Source of the DNA: RUG100 sp050953405
GTDB taxonomy: Bacteria; Bacillota; Clostridia; Peptostreptococcales; Anaerovoracaceae
Reading direction: 5' to 3'
Length of the DNA: 64,000 nucleotides
NCBI GenBank assembly: GCA_050953405.1
Contig: JBMNMP010000001.1
Coordinates: 1 to 64,000, forward strand
Shown: positions 52,065 through 60,595 of the stretch, piece by piece
Numbering within the stretch: the stretch's first letter is position 1
How the letters are laid out: every line of letters begins with the position of its first letter
Program-made: the position numbers and the translations under genes
The notes under the pieces: generated by a model
Seen by the model: only the letters and a program-made list of their open reading frames with translations
What the model was told of the DNA's origin: nothing
The model's database searches: none

Positions 52065-53717
52065 ATGTACTCTAAAACAAGCAAAAAGAGTAAAGCGATC
52101 GCCATGATAATTGCACTGCTCATGGTCATGACCTGCTTTGCTTACACTCAGACAGACAAGGCAAGCGCCGCGAGTCCTGAAATGACATCGTACAAACTGG
52201 CCACTTACAGCGGCCGCGAAGTGAACGATGCGCAGGATCTCAACCAGCACGTAGAACTGACACTGACATTCAACGGAGATGTCGCTATCACTGATGAAGA
52301 TGCACTGAACGCATCGATCTTCCCTGACAGCGGATCCGCTGCAGCTCCCAGCGAGGTAATCAAGATCGCGGGCAGCAGCATTGCCAGCAATATTGACGCC
52401 GACTACTATTACAGACCCTGCACCTACAAGGCAGACGGCAACCAGCTGATCATCGACATCGGCAATGTGGTCGACAAGAACGGCAATCCGGACTTCACCG
52501 CTATCTACAACGGCAGTTTCACAGCTGAAGGCACTTTGAACGGCATCACTGTAGGCGGCGAGAGCGGCCCGGTCGCCGTGAACATCGCGGAAACCAGGAT
52601 ACCCATCGGGATCAAAATGAAGAACGTAAACGACGATAACAACAATCCTACATGGGACACCAGCAAGCTTACAATGCAGCTCACTCACAAGGCCAACGTA
52701 CGCGGCATGTATCACTTCGCAGTCTACAAAGTCAGCTCAGAGTCGACCGATGAAGCACCTGTATATATTCCTGTCACCACCAGCAAGGGACAGATGGGTC
52801 AGTACACGGTAACCAGCCATGCACATATGTTCTACGACATGGACACCACGACTCTGGCAAAGAGCATGACATCGGCACTGAACGCCAGCCTCATAGACGG
52901 CTATACGGCTACAGTAGACGGCAGCAATATCACCATCACTTCTGAAAACACAAATGACAAGCTGAGGATGTATATATTCGATGACAATTATCTGCAGGCC
53001 AACAAGAACGTGAAATTCAATACGCCCGATCCGGGGATCAGCTTTGCTGGCAGCGCAGCGGGAACTCTCAACTCGAAAGATGCCTATGTTCCTTACACAC
53101 TGAACGTAACTGACGAAGACGGCGTAGCCGCATGGGCAGCTTCAGTAGACAAGATCACTGTGGATGGCGTTGATTACAGCCTGACGACCCAGGATCCCAT
53201 CAATGAACTGGGTAAAGGATATTCATACACCGGCAGATCCGGAATCACAAACTATGCATACCTCTACAAGCAGAACGGAAAGTTCATGCTCAATATCGCC
53301 AGTGCACCTCTGGATACTGCCGCAGCTTCTTCTACACACCAGCTGAGCATAGTAAACAGCGAATTCGGCGAGCTCACGCAGCGCATCACCATCAACAAGC
53401 CTGCAGCTCCCAAGCCGGCACCGGTCATCAAGGTTGCCAGAGCCAGAATATACTCGCTGAAAAACAAGAATACGCGCACTCTGATCGTCAGGATCAGGAA
53501 GATGAGCGGTGTCAGAGGCTATCAGGTAAAGTACTCAAAGTATAAGAGTCTCAAGAAGGCCAGGTACAAGAGCTCCCGCAAAGTTACGGTGACCATCAAA
53601 AAGCTGACCAGGAACAAGAGATATTATGTCAAGGTCAGAGCCTACAAGCTGAACAAGCAGGGCAAGAAAGTCTACGGTGCATGGAGCTTGACAAAGAGCA
53701 TTAAAATCAGAAGATAG
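52065..53717 (+). CDS. Secreted FN3-ended surface protein with DUF1533-like segment
   Basis: 550 residues. Signal peptide (AIAMIIALLMVMTCFAYTQT); a first domain related to the divergent lipoprotein (about 40-190); a middle domain with an HAHMFYD segment; a DUF1533-like segment near 380-450 (AAWAASVDKITVDGVDYSLT, then SSTHQLSIVNSEFGELTQRI); and a basic C-terminal FN3 repeat (GYQVKYSKYKSLKKARYKSS, YYVKVRAYKLNKQGKKVYGA). DUF1533 is known as the hemoglobin-interacting domain of Shr. No LPXTG is visible; the basic end may bind the wall. AAAGGAGAGG precedes ATG. Confidence 0.8.
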   Translation: MYSKTSKKSKAIAMIIALLMVMTCFAYTQTDKASAASPEMTSYKLATYSGREVNDAQDLNQHVELTLTFNGDVAITDEDALNASIFPDSGSAAAPSEVIKIAGSSIASNIDADYYYRPCTYKADGNQLIIDIGNVVDKNGNPDFTAIYNGSFTAEGTLNGITVGGESGPVAVNIAETRIPIGIKMKNVNDDNNNPTWDTSKLTMQLTHKANVRGMYHFAVYKVSSESTDEAPVYIPVTTSKGQMGQYTVTSHAHMFYDMDTTTLAKSMTSALNASLIDGYTATVDGSNITITSENTNDKLRMYIFDDNYLQANKNVKFNTPDPGISFAGSAAGTLNSKDAYVPYTLNVTDEDGVAAWAASVDKITVDGVDYSLTTQDPINELGKGYSYTGRSGITNYAYLYKQNGKFMLNIASAPLDTAAASSTHQLSIVNSEFGELTQRITINKPAAPKPAPVIKVARARIYSLKNKNTRTLIVRIRKMSGVRGYQVKYSKYKSLKKARYKSSRKVTVTIKKLTRNKRYYVKVRAYKLNKQGKKVYGAWSLTKSIKIRR

Positions 53718-53749
53718 TTAAATCACTATATCAGCATTATGTATCAAAG

Positions 53750-53783
53750 CCTGCGAGCTCCCCTGAGGGGAGTTCGCAGGTTT
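53750..53783 (+). terminator. Strong intercistronic hairpin between the two surface-protein genes
   Basis: CCTGCGAGCTCCCC-TGA-GGGGAGTTCGCAGG (14 pairs, one G-U) followed by TTTAT and then the ribosome site GGAGGG of the next gene. It acts as a partial terminator or an mRNA stabiliser giving more of the first protein. Confidence 0.75.
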
Positions 53784-53797
53784 ATCCGGAGGGAAAA

Positions 53798-55186
53798 ATG
53801 TTTGTATTAACTAAGAAAAAAATAGCCGTGATGATGACCGCCGTGCTGCTACTCTGCACTGCAGCGCCCGCCAGGGCTGCCGCTGTACGCGATGTGGATC
53901 TCGGACTGGGCGGTGTGGGCGCTCCGGCGACCGGACCCGCTGTCAGCGATCCCAACATGCCTTCTTCACACAGCTGGAAGGGCAGCAGCCTTTGCTTCGG
54001 ACAGGATCAGCAGTGGCTGGTACTGCAAAAGGGAAGCTCCGCGACCTGGCTGATTGCAGACGACGTTCTCAAAGAAGACGGCAAAGCTAAGATGATTAGC
54101 TTCGACAGTGACGACAACGACTGGAAGACCTCCGATCTGAAGAGCTGGCTCAACGGCGGCGGATATCTCGGCAGCGATTCCCGGTTCAGCGATTTTGAAC
54201 GCGGCATGATCAGCGGGGGCATCTCGATCCCCTATGCCGGCATGATGTGCAGACGCGACCTGGGATTCAGCGGCCAGAGCGACCCCGACGGCACGCGCGA
54301 GGCGACGGAACCCTATTGGCTGCAGGATCCGGCGGCTGCCGGATACGCCAAATTCATCTGCTGGTTCGGCAGTGTCTTTGCCTCGGGAGCCACTGTCTCC
54401 GACGACACTCTGGTGGGCGTTCGCCCCCTGCTGTATATGAAAAATTCGCCTGTGTTCTTCAGCAGCGCAGCCTCGATGGCAAAAGGTGCTTTCAGTGCGG
54501 TCGGCACGCAGCACATCTCCGCTGCCGGCAGCGGCATCATGCGCTGGCAGATGACAGCGCACGACGGGAACACATCTTTCGCGATCAGCGCTCCCTCAAG
54601 AGCGATCGAACAAAGAGGTTCGCTGATAACGGTCAGAGTGACCCGTGTCGGGAATGCCCGCCAGTCGGCTTACCGCCGCATTTCCGCCATCCTCACGGAC
54701 AGCAGGGGTACGGTCTGCGCTTATGGTTTTGCCAGGGAGAGCGCTGCCGGGCCCGGGAAATACAGCTTCCGACTGCCGGGCTCACTGCGCAGCGGCTCGT
54801 CGTATACGATGAGGGTCTTCGCTGAGAGCGGCAGCCAGAACGCCGGAAATCACAGGATGGACTTTGCCAGCAACGCTGCGGCTTACCGCATCACCGCCTC
54901 CTCCGCAGCCAGACCGGGCCGTGTCCGCATCAGGAAGCTCAAGCCCGCAAGGAGACGGCTCTGCATCAGTTGGAAGAAAGTCGCCCAGTCCACTGGCTAT
55001 CAGGTGATTCTGAAGCCGCAAAGCGGAGGCGGCAAGACGATCAGAAAAATCACGAAGAAGACATACATCACAGTGAGGAAGCTGAAAAAGAAAAAATATA
55101 CGGTACGCGTACGTGCACGCCGCATCAACAGTGCCGGCGGCTTTGTGTACGGCAGGTGGAGCCGGGCTCGTACCGTCAGCATATGA
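53798..55186 (+). CDS. Secreted protein with DUF6273-like domain and C-terminal FN3
   Basis: 462 residues. Signal peptide (VMMTAVLLLCTAAPARAAAV); a DUF6273-like region (WKTSDLKSWLNGGGYLG, YWLQDPAAAGYAKF, LVGVRPLLYMKNS), an Ig-like part, then an FN3 repeat ending VYGRWSRARTVSI, closely like the end of the preceding protein. It is downstream of operator site 2 and probably displayed with its neighbour. Function unknown. Confidence 0.8.
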   Translation: MFVLTKKKIAVMMTAVLLLCTAAPARAAAVRDVDLGLGGVGAPATGPAVSDPNMPSSHSWKGSSLCFGQDQQWLVLQKGSSATWLIADDVLKEDGKAKMISFDSDDNDWKTSDLKSWLNGGGYLGSDSRFSDFERGMISGGISIPYAGMMCRRDLGFSGQSDPDGTREATEPYWLQDPAAAGYAKFICWFGSVFASGATVSDDTLVGVRPLLYMKNSPVFFSSAASMAKGAFSAVGTQHISAAGSGIMRWQMTAHDGNTSFAISAPSRAIEQRGSLITVRVTRVGNARQSAYRRISAILTDSRGTVCAYGFARESAAGPGKYSFRLPGSLRSGSSYTMRVFAESGSQNAGNHRMDFASNAAAYRITASSAARPGRVRIRKLKPARRRLCISWKKVAQSTGYQVILKPQSGGGKTIRKITKKTYITVRKLKKKKYTVRVRARRINSAGGFVYGRWSRARTVSI

Positions 55187-55251
55187 TGCACTGGACACGG
55201 AAGCGTGTTACAATCATATGAGTAAAATTAACAAAGGAATACGTGACTGAC

Positions 55252-56007
55252 ATGAGAGAAAAAAGTAAACAGTTATATCAGAAGATACAGAATGGATTCC
55301 GGCAGCTGATCGACTCCGCCGGGCTGGACCCCGGCGAGATCATTATCACCAGTCAGGGCCTCTCTACCGAGGAAGCCATCGGTCACACCGACCGTACCGA
55401 TTTCCCCATCATGACCGGAAAGGAAGTGATGCTGCAGGCCGAATATAAAGGTGCCCGCGGGCAGGCCTTCACCGATGCTCCGGCGGAATTCCGCGGCAGC
55501 CTCCAGGAGATACTCAAGCTGGATCTTATAAACGATGTGCACGCGCGGGGTCTCTATATCGCCGCCCTCAACGCGGTGATGAGATACCTCGGCAAGATCG
55601 ATCACAGCGTGCACTGCAAGGATATGGAACCTTCAGAGTGCTCGGAGGAATACATCGAATTCCTGCAGCAGCAGTACGGGAAATGCCGGCTGGCGCTGAT
55701 AGGCTACCAGCCGTGGCTGTTCTCCGCAATAGCAGAGCGCACAGACTTCGAGCTGCGCGTCCTCGATCTGAACCCTGAAAATGTGGGCGATACGCGCTTT
55801 GGTGTCCTCGTGGAACACGGCATCGATGATTACGATGACGTTGTCCTCGACTGGGCTGATCTGGTGCTGTGCACCAGCAGCGTATTTTCAAACGCCACCA
55901 TGGATCTGTACATCGATATCGGCAAGCCCGTCCTCTTCTACGGGATCACCGGAGCCGGCTGCATCAAGCTGCTGGGGCTGGACAGACACTGTCCCGAATC
56001 AGCCTGA
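55252..56007 (+). CDS. DUF4213/DUF364 putative metal-chelation protein
   Basis: 251 residues from ATG 55252; a GTG at 55243 is nearer the AAAGGA site and may be the true start. The C-terminal half (CRLALIGYQPWLFSAIAERT, LRVLDLNPENVG, WADLVLCTSSVFSNATMDLY, VLFYGITGAGC) is the DUF364 heavy-metal-chelation fold; the N-terminal half is DUF4213. Such proteins often neighbour FecBCD-type importers, as here, where the operon converges from the right. A role in handling imported metal or haem is inference. Confidence 0.78.
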   Translation: MREKSKQLYQKIQNGFRQLIDSAGLDPGEIIITSQGLSTEEAIGHTDRTDFPIMTGKEVMLQAEYKGARGQAFTDAPAEFRGSLQEILKLDLINDVHARGLYIAALNAVMRYLGKIDHSVHCKDMEPSECSEEYIEFLQQQYGKCRLALIGYQPWLFSAIAERTDFELRVLDLNPENVGDTRFGVLVEHGIDDYDDVVLDWADLVLCTSSVFSNATMDLYIDIGKPVLFYGITGAGCIKLLGLDRHCPESA

Positions 56008-56060
56008 TCGCCTGCACAAAAATAACAGCATATAAAGACGCCCCGCCTGCGGCCCGCATC

Positions 56061-56852
56061 CTAAAGATAGGGTACGATTCCAGGCGGGGTGTTTTCTTCT
56101 CCGCTGCCGGGGCGTATGATGCGGGCTCTGATCCCGTACATGCGCTCTATCAGCTCTTCAGTTATTATCTCTTCGGCTTCCCCGGTGACCGTCTCCCGGC
56201 ACCCGATTATAGCGGCCACTTTGGCCCTGCAGAGAAAAGCGTGTTCCGGATCATGCGTCGTGAATACGATGCTGATGCCTCTTTGCGACAACTCTCCTAT
56301 CATCTTCAGCATGCGGACCTGGTTGCCGTAATCCAGGTTTGCCGACGGTTCATCCATCATCAGCAGCTCCGGGCACTGCGCCATTGCCCGTGCGATGAGC
56401 ACCATCTGCCGTTCGCCGCCGCTTATCTCAGTGTACTTTCTATTCGCCAGATGCGAGATCTCCAGCTCTTCCATGACCTCTTCGGCGATCCGCTCGTCCC
56501 CGGCCGTCGGCGCACCGAAAGTTCCGATGTACGCGTTGCGGCCCATCACGATGATCTCCTTCACCGTGAATGCAAACGGCGGGTTGTGGTATTGCGGCAC
56601 ATAAGCTATGGCTCTGGCTATCTCCCGGCGACTCATGTCCTCCATGCTGCGCCCGTTGATCTTGATGGTACCCCCGAGCGGCGGCAGAACCCCCAGCATG
56701 GTCTTGAACAGGGTCGTCTTCCCGACGCCGTTCCTGCCGAGGATGCACCAGATATCGCCCTTCTCCAGGGTAAGCGAAAAATTGCTGAGTACAATATGTT
56801 CTTTTGTACCTCCGGCACCATAGCCGCAGGACAGTCCTTTTATCTCCAGCAT
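56061..56852 (-). CDS. FecE-type ABC transporter ATP-binding protein
   Basis: 263 residues. Walker A LGRNGVGKTTL, signature EISGGERQMVLIARAMAQCP, Walker B LLMMDEPSANLD and switch VFTTHDPEHAF match siderophore/haem/cobalamin import ATPases. Only one base separates its ATG (56852) from the TGA of the binding-protein gene. A stem CGCCCCGCCTG/CAGGCGGGGTG spans its stop (about 56038-56090) and can serve as a two-way terminator with the DUF364 gene. Confidence 0.93.
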   Translation of the reverse strand: MLEIKGLSCGYGAGGTKEHIVLSNFSLTLEKGDIWCILGRNGVGKTTLFKTMLGVLPPLGGTIKINGRSMEDMSRREIARAIAYVPQYHNPPFAFTVKEIIVMGRNAYIGTFGAPTAGDERIAEEVMEELEISHLANRKYTEISGGERQMVLIARAMAQCPELLMMDEPSANLDYGNQVRMLKMIGELSQRGISIVFTTHDPEHAFLCRAKVAAIIGCRETVTGEAEEIITEELIERMYGIRARIIRPGSGEENTPPGIVPYL

Positions 56853-56853
56853 A

Positions 56854-58304
56854 TCAGGGTTCACGCCTTTCCAGGATCTTCTTGGCCTGCTGCCTGCTGA
56901 GGTCATAACGATAGAATTGACGATAAAACTGCTGGATCTCGGTGACCATATCAAGATCCTTGAATAACCCGGGATGTATGGTTTTGGCCACATACTCCAG
57001 CAGGAGGATTTTCTGCAGTCCCATATCCCAGTAGAAGACACCCGTCGGCGTCATGTGGATCTCGTGATCCTTAACTGCGGTTATCTCGCTGTATTTTTTG
57101 TCTCTGTACGTCTCTTCGGCAATCTCCTCCAGCGACTTGCCCTCATTCATACCTCCGTGATCAAGGAAGATGTAATCGGGATCCCAGGCCGCCAGCTGCT
57201 CGAAATCTATCTGAGCGTGATTTCCGGCCTTCAGATCTGCGCTGACAGCTGTGCCGCCCGCTTTCTCAATGAGATCCGGGATATCCGAATAGCCGCCATA
57301 GGTTGTCAGGATGTCTATTCCTGAATAGTAGACCTTCGGCCGCTCACCTTTCTTCAGATCCCTGGTGCGCGCAGTTATCTGATCGTACTTTTTGTCAAAG
57401 TACTCTCCATAAGCTTTGGCTTTATCTACTGCGTCTTTGCCGGTGCAGTGCGCATATACCAGCAGTTCGTCGGGCACATCTTTCAGTTTGCGCGTGGTCT
57501 CTCCAGGCACAGCGGCGATACCGCCTTCCTCCAGCTGCTTCATTTCGTTCGGCCTCGGGAATGAGAATACCAGATCCGGCTTGTACGTCATCAGTTTTTC
57601 AACGTTCACCGAGCTGTGGACATTCTTCAGCTCCGGTGTATTCTTCAGCTCCGGGAAGATCACCGTCGCCCACGGGAAGTCCTCTTTCTGCACATCTGAG
57701 CTTACGACCACCTTGTCCTGCTGTCCCAGAACGTAAAGCGCTTCGTACGAGGGGCCATAAACCGCACCGATCCGATCCACTTTGTAAGGCACCCTGATGC
57801 GGTCGCCGCTGAGATCAGTAACCGTTTTTGTGGTTGCCGTGCGTGTGGAATCGCCCTTGCCCACATACTTGTGGTCGTAGTTATCGCTGATTGTCATCCC
57901 CGCCGGAGCGTCCAGTCTGCTGAAGGTTTTCTCATCAGCGGCCCCCGCTTTCTTTTCACGAAGGATGACCTTGCTGCCGGTCACCTTTTTGACCTCCCAG
58001 ACATCGTTGGCCCTGCGGACGCACGCAGCGATCGCCCTTGCGGCTTCCTTCCCGTCGTCTCCCATATACAGGTGCACCGGCTGATCTTCGCAATCGCCGC
58101 ATGGATTTGAAGCCTGGTCGCGATAGACATTGATATCATAGCCCAGGAACGAGATGACGCCCGGACTCTTTGCCCTGCCGGAAACTGTCAGCTCGTATTC
58201 CGTCTTCCCGGCCCCGCCCCACAGCAGAACAGCCAGCACGACGGCAGCGGCCACCGCAGCAGCGACAATTATGATTATTTTTTTCTTTTCCTGATCCTGT
58301 TCAT
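56854..58304 (-). CDS. Iron-complex/haem-type ABC substrate-binding protein, frame interrupted at A7
   Basis: About 483 residues. An N-terminal uncleaved-looking anchor (IIIIVAAAVAAAVVLAVLLW), an extra domain of about 100 residues with a CGDC pair, then the two-lobed class III binding protein (GPSYEALYVLGQQDKVVVSS, KPDLVFSFPRPNE, TTYGGYSDIPDLIEKAGGTA, WDPDYIFLDHGG). The natural start is ATG 58304: ATGA overlap with the permease and GGAG 6 bp upstream. That frame meets TAA after MNRIRKRKK unless the ribosome slips -1 on A-AAA-AAA (58284-58278) or one A is missing. The other frame has only a GTG at 58353 without ribosome site. Confidence 0.82.
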
Positions 58305-59323
58305 TCGAAACTCCGTCTTCCTCTATATAGCTGCACCAGGAACAGCGGTGCACCGATGACCGCAGTCAATATTCCCAGCGGCAGCTCCTGCTGTGCGGCA
58401 CATCTGGCAAGATCGTCTACGAGTATCAGGTACAACATACCGGCGACCAGCGCGACCGGGAGCAGCTTTTTGTGATCCGGTCCGGTCACCATGCGGCAGA
58501 TGTGCGGTATTATCAAGCCCACCCAGCCTATCATTCCACCTACGGCCACCGCCGAACATGTCAGGAGCGTAGCGCACAGGATGATCACTCCGCGCATGGT
58601 CCTCGCATCGCTGCCCATGGCTCCCGCTTCCTCGTCATCGAAGCAGAGAATATTGATCTTCCAGCGCAGTGCCAACAGAGGTATCACACCGACCAGGAAG
58701 GGGATCAGCAGCACCTTCACATCACTTGCGGAGACCGCTGTCAGGCCGCCCATCAGCCAGAAAGTTATCGCCGGCAGCGTATTGTAAGGGTCGCCGACGT
58801 ATTTGATGATGGAAATACCCGCCGAGAACAGTGCCGTGACTACCATGCCGCTGAGTATCAGCATCAGTATTCCGCCCCGGTCGCTGCCGCGCAGCGAATT
58901 GCTGACAAAAAACGCCAGTCCCACTGCAGCCAGCCCGAAAGCAAATGCAATGATCTGCACCAGCAGTGCATTGAATCCCAGCAGTATCCCCAGCGCTGCG
59001 CCAAAGCAGGCTCCGCTGGCCGCGCCCAGGATGTCGGGCGCTACGATGGGATTCCGCAGGATGCCCTGATATGCAGCCCCGGAAATGGACAGCGCACCAC
59101 CGATCAGCATTGCGCATAGCAGGCGCGGCAGCCTCCACTTCCAGAACACCATTGAGGTCAGCCCGCTGACACCCGCACTATGCCCGCTGATCTTCCCCCA
59201 GAGCAAAGAAAAAAGATCCCCGGCTTTGATGGGATATCTGCCTATGTACATCGACCCTATGAACGCCGCCACCAGCAGCGCGATCGTCAATGGTAAAACC
59301 AGCCTCACTCTTTTGTCTCTCAT
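58301..59323 (-). CDS. FecCD-type ABC transporter permease
   Basis: 340 residues, ten helices. Family marks: WRLPRLLCAMLIGGALSISG, AAYQGILRNPIVAPDILGA, GMIGWVGLIIPHICRMVTGP and ELPLGILTAVIGAPLFLV. It forms the channel for siderophores, haem or cobalamin. First gene of the leftward operon permease-binding protein-ATPase, with operator site 3 before it. No cobalamin riboswitch is seen upstream. Confidence 0.94.
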   Translation of the reverse strand: MRDKRVRLVLPLTIALLVAAFIGSMYIGRYPIKAGDLFSLLWGKISGHSAGVSGLTSMVFWKWRLPRLLCAMLIGGALSISGAAYQGILRNPIVAPDILGAASGACFGAALGILLGFNALLVQIIAFAFGLAAVGLAFFVSNSLRGSDRGGILMLILSGMVVTALFSAGISIIKYVGDPYNTLPAITFWLMGGLTAVSASDVKVLLIPFLVGVIPLLALRWKINILCFDDEEAGAMGSDARTMRGVIILCATLLTCSAVAVGGMIGWVGLIIPHICRMVTGPDHKKLLPVALVAGMLYLILVDDLARCAAQQELPLGILTAVIGAPLFLVQLYRGRRSFE

Positions 59324-59358
59324 AGCAACTTATTTTAACATATCTGCAGGGGCCGTTT

Positions 59359-59374
59359 TGTTGTTCAAACAACA
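59359..59374. promoter_or_regulatory. Operator site 3 (TGTTGTT-CA-AACAACA) before the FecCD operon
   Basis: A perfect 16-bp palindrome of the same design as sites 1 and 2. A minus-strand CATAAT lies just upstream. It is nested in a larger inverted repeat GCAGGGGC (59346-59353) / GCCCCTGC (59389-59396). Confidence 0.75.
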
Positions 59375-59420
59375 CTATTATGAGAGATGCCCCTGCGAAC
59401 GCACGCAGTGCTCTGATCAT

Positions 59421-59450
59421 AAAAAAAGACCGTTCCTCATGAAACGGTCT
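59421..59450 (-). terminator. rpmE terminator
   Basis: Minus strand AGACCGTT/AACGGTCT stem followed by TTTTTTT. Confidence 0.88.
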
Positions 59451-59484
59451 TCTGTCTTTCCAGATATGTTTCCGAACTATGCTG

Positions 59485-59685
59485 CTAGTCCAGGCCGTAC
59501 TTGTTCTTGAACTTCTCGATACGTCCGCCTCTGTTCATGAACTTCTGCTGACCTGTAAAGAACGGATGGCACGCTGAGCAAACGTCGAGCCTGATCTCTG
59601 GCTGTGTCGACATTGTCGTAAATGTGTTTCCGCATGCGCAAGTTACTTTACATTCCTGGTACTTCGGATGGATTCCTTCCTTCAT
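59485..59685 (-). CDS. rpmE: 50S ribosomal protein L31
   Basis: 66 residues, zinc-containing form: MKEGIHPKYQECKVTCACGN, then VCSACHPFFTGQQKFMNRGG, ending FKNKYGLD. Cys residues in CACG and CSAC bind zinc. The start is ATG 59685 behind AGAGGTG; an in-frame ATG 9 bp upstream is not used. Confidence 0.97.
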   Translation of the reverse strand: MKEGIHPKYQECKVTCACGNTFTTMSTQPEIRLDVCSACHPFFTGQQKFMNRGGRIEKFKNKYGLD

Positions 59686-59810
59686 GCTGTTCACCTCTTT
59701 CCTGCTCAGGCTGTGCCTGAAGCATAATCACTAACTGCTAGGCATGCCCGGACATCTCTGCACAGGCAAGCTAGATTAGACTATCATAAAACAGTCTCTA
59801 TGTCAATGAC

Positions 59811-59993
59811 TCAAGCCTTCTTTTTCTTTTTCCTGCAGGAAGCCGCTATTCCACCGATAACCACACCTACCAGCAGAATTCCTCCCGCTATGGCCACTCT
59901 GTCCAAAGCCGAATGTTCTCTGGTGAGAAAACCTTTGACCTTATCAACGCAGTCTCCCGCGATATTTCCGATATTCAAATTGCATTCACTCAT
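59811..59993 (-). CDS. Small membrane protein with basic tail (60 aa)
   Basis: 60 residues: MSECNLNIGNIAGDCVDKVK, a membrane helix (VAIAGGILLVGVVIGGIAAS) and CRKKKKKA. AAGGAGGG stands 7 bp before ATG 59993. Function unknown. Confidence 0.65.
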   Translation of the reverse strand: MSECNLNIGNIAGDCVDKVKGFLTREHSALDRVAIAGGILLVGVVIGGIAASCRKKKKKA

Positions 59994-60171
59994 AACGCTG
60001 CCCTCCTTGCAACAGACACCCTTCGCGGGCACCTTTCTCCTGCCGCAGGCGGTGTTCTCCCGCCCTGCTTTCTTCTATAGTATATCACGCAGCGGCCGCA
60101 AGGTCACGGATTTTGATACAGCATAAAATTCAAATTCCTGCCGGATTCAGCCAAGTGCCGGGGACATTCGT

Positions 60172-60231
60172 TCACTGTGACAGGAGCGGTATCATCGGCG
60201 CAAAACGGCTTTTCAACTTGTCTTTGTGCAT
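60172..60231 (-). CDS. Very small ORF (19 aa) with good ribosome site
   Basis: MHKDKLKSRFAPMIPLLSQ, with GGAGG 7 bp before ATG 60231. It lies in an otherwise gene-free 368-bp interval (59994-60361). It may be a leader peptide or chance; nothing else supports it. Confidence 0.25.
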   Translation of the reverse strand: MHKDKLKSRFAPMIPLLSQ

Positions 60232-60326
60232 TGTGTTGCCTCCATAAGCTATAGCGATAAAGCTTGACTGTTTTCCGCAGCTCTTAACGTCTTCCACACC
60301 TGGGCTCGCCTTCCGGCAAATAAAAC

Positions 60327-60350
60327 GACAGCCCCGCGGCTGTCTTTTTT
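60327..60350 (+). terminator. Bidirectional-looking hairpin in the gene-free interval
   Basis: GACAGCC-CCGC-GGCTGTC followed by TTTTTT on the plus strand. No plus-strand gene precedes it, so it may end an unrecognised RNA or be a scar. Confidence 0.6.
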
Positions 60351-60361
60351 CATCGGTTGTG

Positions 60362-60595
60362 CTATTTGTTTCTGTAATAGCCTTCACTTCTTCGCCTCAC
60401 ATCGGCGTTAAATCCGTCCTTTTGTTCCCGGGGAATGCGATCCCAATAAGATTGAAAAAGGAACGGGCATTCCGGCGGACGAATAATCTCGGGAATCGGG
60501 ATAGGAGGCTCCACGGTGTGGCACACCATATCCTCACCTTTCCAATGGCACCGATCACACAGAAATTCTTCGCCTTGTTCTTCTTTGAAACTCAT
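60362..60595 (-). CDS. Small CxxC protein of the accessory array (77 aa)
   Basis: 77 residues: MSFKEEQGEEFLCDRCHWKG with a zinc-knuckle-like CDRC...VCH, then Pro-rich PPIPIPEIIRPPECPFLF and a basic end. Its ATG overlaps the upstream stop (ATGA), so the two are coupled. Function unknown. Confidence 0.6.
   Translation of the reverse strand: MSFKEEQGEEFLCDRCHWKGEDMVCHTVEPPIPIPEIIRPPECPFLFQSYWDRIPREQKDGFNADVRRRSEGYYRNK

Noticed and set aside
59324..59484. Cobalamin riboswitch before the FecCD operon
   Set aside because: No B12-box or conserved core; instead a palindromic operator and the rpmE terminator occupy the space.
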